From an uncultured Selenomonadales bacterium (GTDB taxonomy: Bacteria; Bacillota; Negativicutes; Selenomonadales; Selenomonadaceae), in NCBI GenBank assembly GCA_946403735.1, contig CAMJAZ010000101.1, positions 1-6,485 on the forward strand: a DNA stretch of 6,485 nucleotides, read 5' to 3'. The number at the start of each line of letters is the position of its first letter. Position 1 is the stretch's first letter. A model generated the notes under the pieces. The model was not told where the DNA came from, ran no database searches, and saw only the letters and a program-made list of their open reading frames with translations. The position numbers were made by a program, and so were the translations under genes. Below, piece by piece: positions 4,945 to 6,485 of the stretch.

Positions 4945-6485
4945 TTGGCGGGTATGTCTATCACGAAAAAATTATTTATGGCATTCGGACTGTTATTCGT
5001 GATGTTTGCGGGGTTTGGTGGATTTGTTTTGTACTCATTCGGCAATGTCGGATCGGAAAGTAGCAATGTAAGCGATTGGATAGATTCACACATAGTAGTT
5101 TCTGAAGTCAATGACAAAATTAGCGACGTTCAACGCGCAGTACTTATGCGAGTAATCACTAATGGAACTTCAGACGCGCAGCATTGGCAATCTACACTTG
5201 CGCAACGTACAAGTGAAGTTGATAACGCTTTTTTACGTTATCAAGAAAATTTGAACAGTTTCACTTACGATACCGAAACGGAGCGGCAAAGTGATTTAGA
5301 AATTTTGCAAGGCGAAGTAAAACTTTGGGAAGATTATAAAGCGCAAATTGATAAAATTGAATCACTGATTCAAGCGGCGGACGTGGCTGGCGCTAATGCC
5401 GTACTGCGCGGGGACTTGTCAAAAAGTTTTGAGGCTATTGATGCGGCAATGAAAGCGGACATGGAAAGTTGCAGTCAAGGGCTTTACGACGCAACTAGTA
5501 CGGCTGATAAAGTTTTTGCCGCGCTTGTAAATCGTGTAAATATTAGCGGCGTCATTCTGATTTTAATTTTAATTGGCGGCGCAGTCGTTGTAGGTATGCT
5601 GGCAAAGACGATTAACCGTTCCGTCAATCAAATTGAATCCGTTACGAAACTTGCGGCTAAAGGTGATTTATCAAAACAAATTGTAAGTGATTCAAACGAC
5701 GAATTTGGATTAATCGCGCAGGAATTTAACGCCGTTATGAAACACGTTCGCGACGTAATTAAAAACGTGCAGGATACGGCTAAAAATGTTTCAGAAGATG
5801 CCGAGTCATTGAACGCTAACTTTGCAAATTCCGCGAAGAGTTTAGAAAGCGTTGCAATGTCCGTTGCTACTGTCACTGATAACGCGCTTAAGCAACAGGA
5901 AAATTTAGTTGAGACAAAGTCACACGTTCACAATATGGAAGGCGAAGTTCAAAAAGCCGTTTCAGCTATGAAGAACGGTTTAGCTAGCGTCCAAAGTACT
6001 GCACAACACGCGGCACGTGGTAGCGAACTTGCTAGCGAAACTGTCAAGCAGATGAATGACATTGCAAAGGCTGTTCAAGAGTCTGCTAAAATTGTTCGTG
6101 AACTTGGCGAAAATTCTAAAGAGATTGGCTCAATCGTCGAAGCAATTTCAAATATCGCTGGTCAAACGAATTTGCTTGCACTCAACGCGGCGATTGAAGC
6201 GGCTAGAGCTGGTGAACAGGGTCGTGGTTTTGCAGTCGTAGCTGATGAAGTTCGCAAGCTTGCTGAAGAATCACAAAACGCCGTTGAAAAAATTGGCACG
6301 ATAATTGAGGCTATCCAAGTTACAACTGAAAATGCCGTTCAAGCTATGGAGATTGGCAGAAATCGTGTTGAACAGGGGCGCGGCAACGTTGAGACGACAG
6401 GTATTTCTTTCCAAGAAATTGTTACAATGATTCGTACTGCAGAAGAAAATTCTTTAACCGTTATGAAAGTTATTAACGGCTTGCT
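4945..6485 (+). CDS. Methyl-accepting chemotaxis protein (chemoreceptor), C-terminus cut by window edge
   Basis: This transmembrane chemoreceptor controls CheA activity. The frame is open to the window end (513 complete codons from 4945). Numbered from there, TM1 is about 11-31 (after SITKKLF), an extracytoplasmic helical region about 32-200 resembles the four-helix-bundle MCP sensor, TM2 is about 201-221, HAMP is about 221-275, and the rest is coiled-coil signalling domain. The signalling hairpin is diagnostic: NIAGQTNLLALNAAIEAARA (403-422) followed by GEQGRGFAVVADEVRKLAEES. The last methylation helix and C-terminus lie beyond the edge. The start is uncertain: TTG 4945 has GGGGG 8 nt upstream, like the other TTG starts here. 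ATG 4930 lacks a ribosome binding site, and ATG 4954 gives a family-like MSITKKLF start but has poor spacing. No CheW/CheA gene is adjacent. It is divergent from the export operon. The ligand cannot be deduced. Confidence 0.95.
   Translation, partial: MAGMSITKKLFMAFGLLFVMFAGFGGFVLYSFGNVGSESSNVSDWIDSHIVVSEVNDKISDVQRAVLMRVITNGTSDAQHWQSTLAQRTSEVDNAFLRYQENLNSFTYDTETERQSDLEILQGEVKLWEDYKAQIDKIESLIQAADVAGANAVLRGDLSKSFEAIDAAMKADMESCSQGLYDATSTADKVFAALVNRVNISGVILILILIGGAVVVGMLAKTINRSVNQIESVTKLAAKGDLSKQIVSDSNDEFGLIAQEFNAVMKHVRDVIKNVQDTAKNVSEDAESLNANFANSAKSLESVAMSVATVTDNALKQQENLVETKSHVHNMEGEVQKAVSAMKNGLASVQSTAQHAARGSELASETVKQMNDIAKAVQESAKIVRELGENSKEIGSIVEAISNIAGQTNLLALNAAIEAARAGEQGRGFAVVADEVRKLAEESQNAVEKIGTIIEAIQVTTENAVQAMEIGRNRVEQGRGNVETTGISFQEIVTMIRTAEENSLTVMKVINGL

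Noticed and set aside
5628..5876. 82-codon minus-strand open frame
   Set aside because: It is antisense to the HAMP and signalling coiled coil of the chemoreceptor. The Ser/Thr/Cys-rich product reflects the reverse complement of Ala/Glu/Lys codons.
1..6485. CRISPR array, tRNA, rRNA, insertion sequence or phage-derived genes
   Set aside because: There are no regularly spaced repeats, no cloverleaf-like segment, no terminal inverted repeats with a transposase, and no integrase or structural phage genes. The window is almost entirely filled by the genes described.

Overview
The window looks like a stretch of chromosome from a moderately AT-rich, diderm anaerobe. My best guess is a Negativicutes (Selenomonadales-like) bacterium. 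This rests on the style of the chemoreceptor signalling domain, an HlyD-type periplasmic adaptor (which implies an outer membrane), Firmicutes-strength Shine-Dalgarno sequences and frequent TTG starts. The lineage is an inference and no marker gene proves it.

Layout from right to left on the minus strand. A 365-aa HlyD-family membrane-fusion protein (4760-3663) is followed after 49 nt by a 550-aa ABC-2-type permease (3613-1961). The permease carries a complete universal stress protein (UspA) domain on its C-terminus, with an intact G-2x-G-9x-G-S nucleotide motif. A U-tailed hairpin (1889-1927) closes this export unit. Immediately after it comes a compact chaperone operon on the same strand: a 124-aa protein that I read as a much reduced GrpE-like nucleotide exchange factor (1874-1500, TTG start), then a 464-aa Hsp70 with no helical lid (1503-109, 4-nt ATGA overlap). 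The 5' end of a third, unrecognised gene starts directly after the Hsp70 stop and leaves the window at position 1.

On the plus strand, divergent from hlyD, a methyl-accepting chemotaxis protein begins near 4945 and runs off the right edge. It has two TM segments, a four-helix-bundle type sensor, HAMP and the signalling hairpin. The 184-nt divergent region (4761-4944) contains plausible sigma-70-type promoters for both directions.

How the genes may work together (inference): the adaptor and permease would form part of an envelope-spanning exporter, with the fused UspA domain placing a cytosolic nucleotide- or stress-sensing module on the permease. No ABC ATPase gene is present, so the motor must be encoded elsewhere. 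The mini-GrpE/mini-Hsp70 pair looks like a specialised chaperone rather than the housekeeping DnaK system: no DnaJ and no CIRCE operator are visible. The most noteworthy features are the permease-UspA fusion, the reduced Hsp70/GrpE pair with its unknown third gene, and a possible promoter embedded in the terminator that separates the two units.
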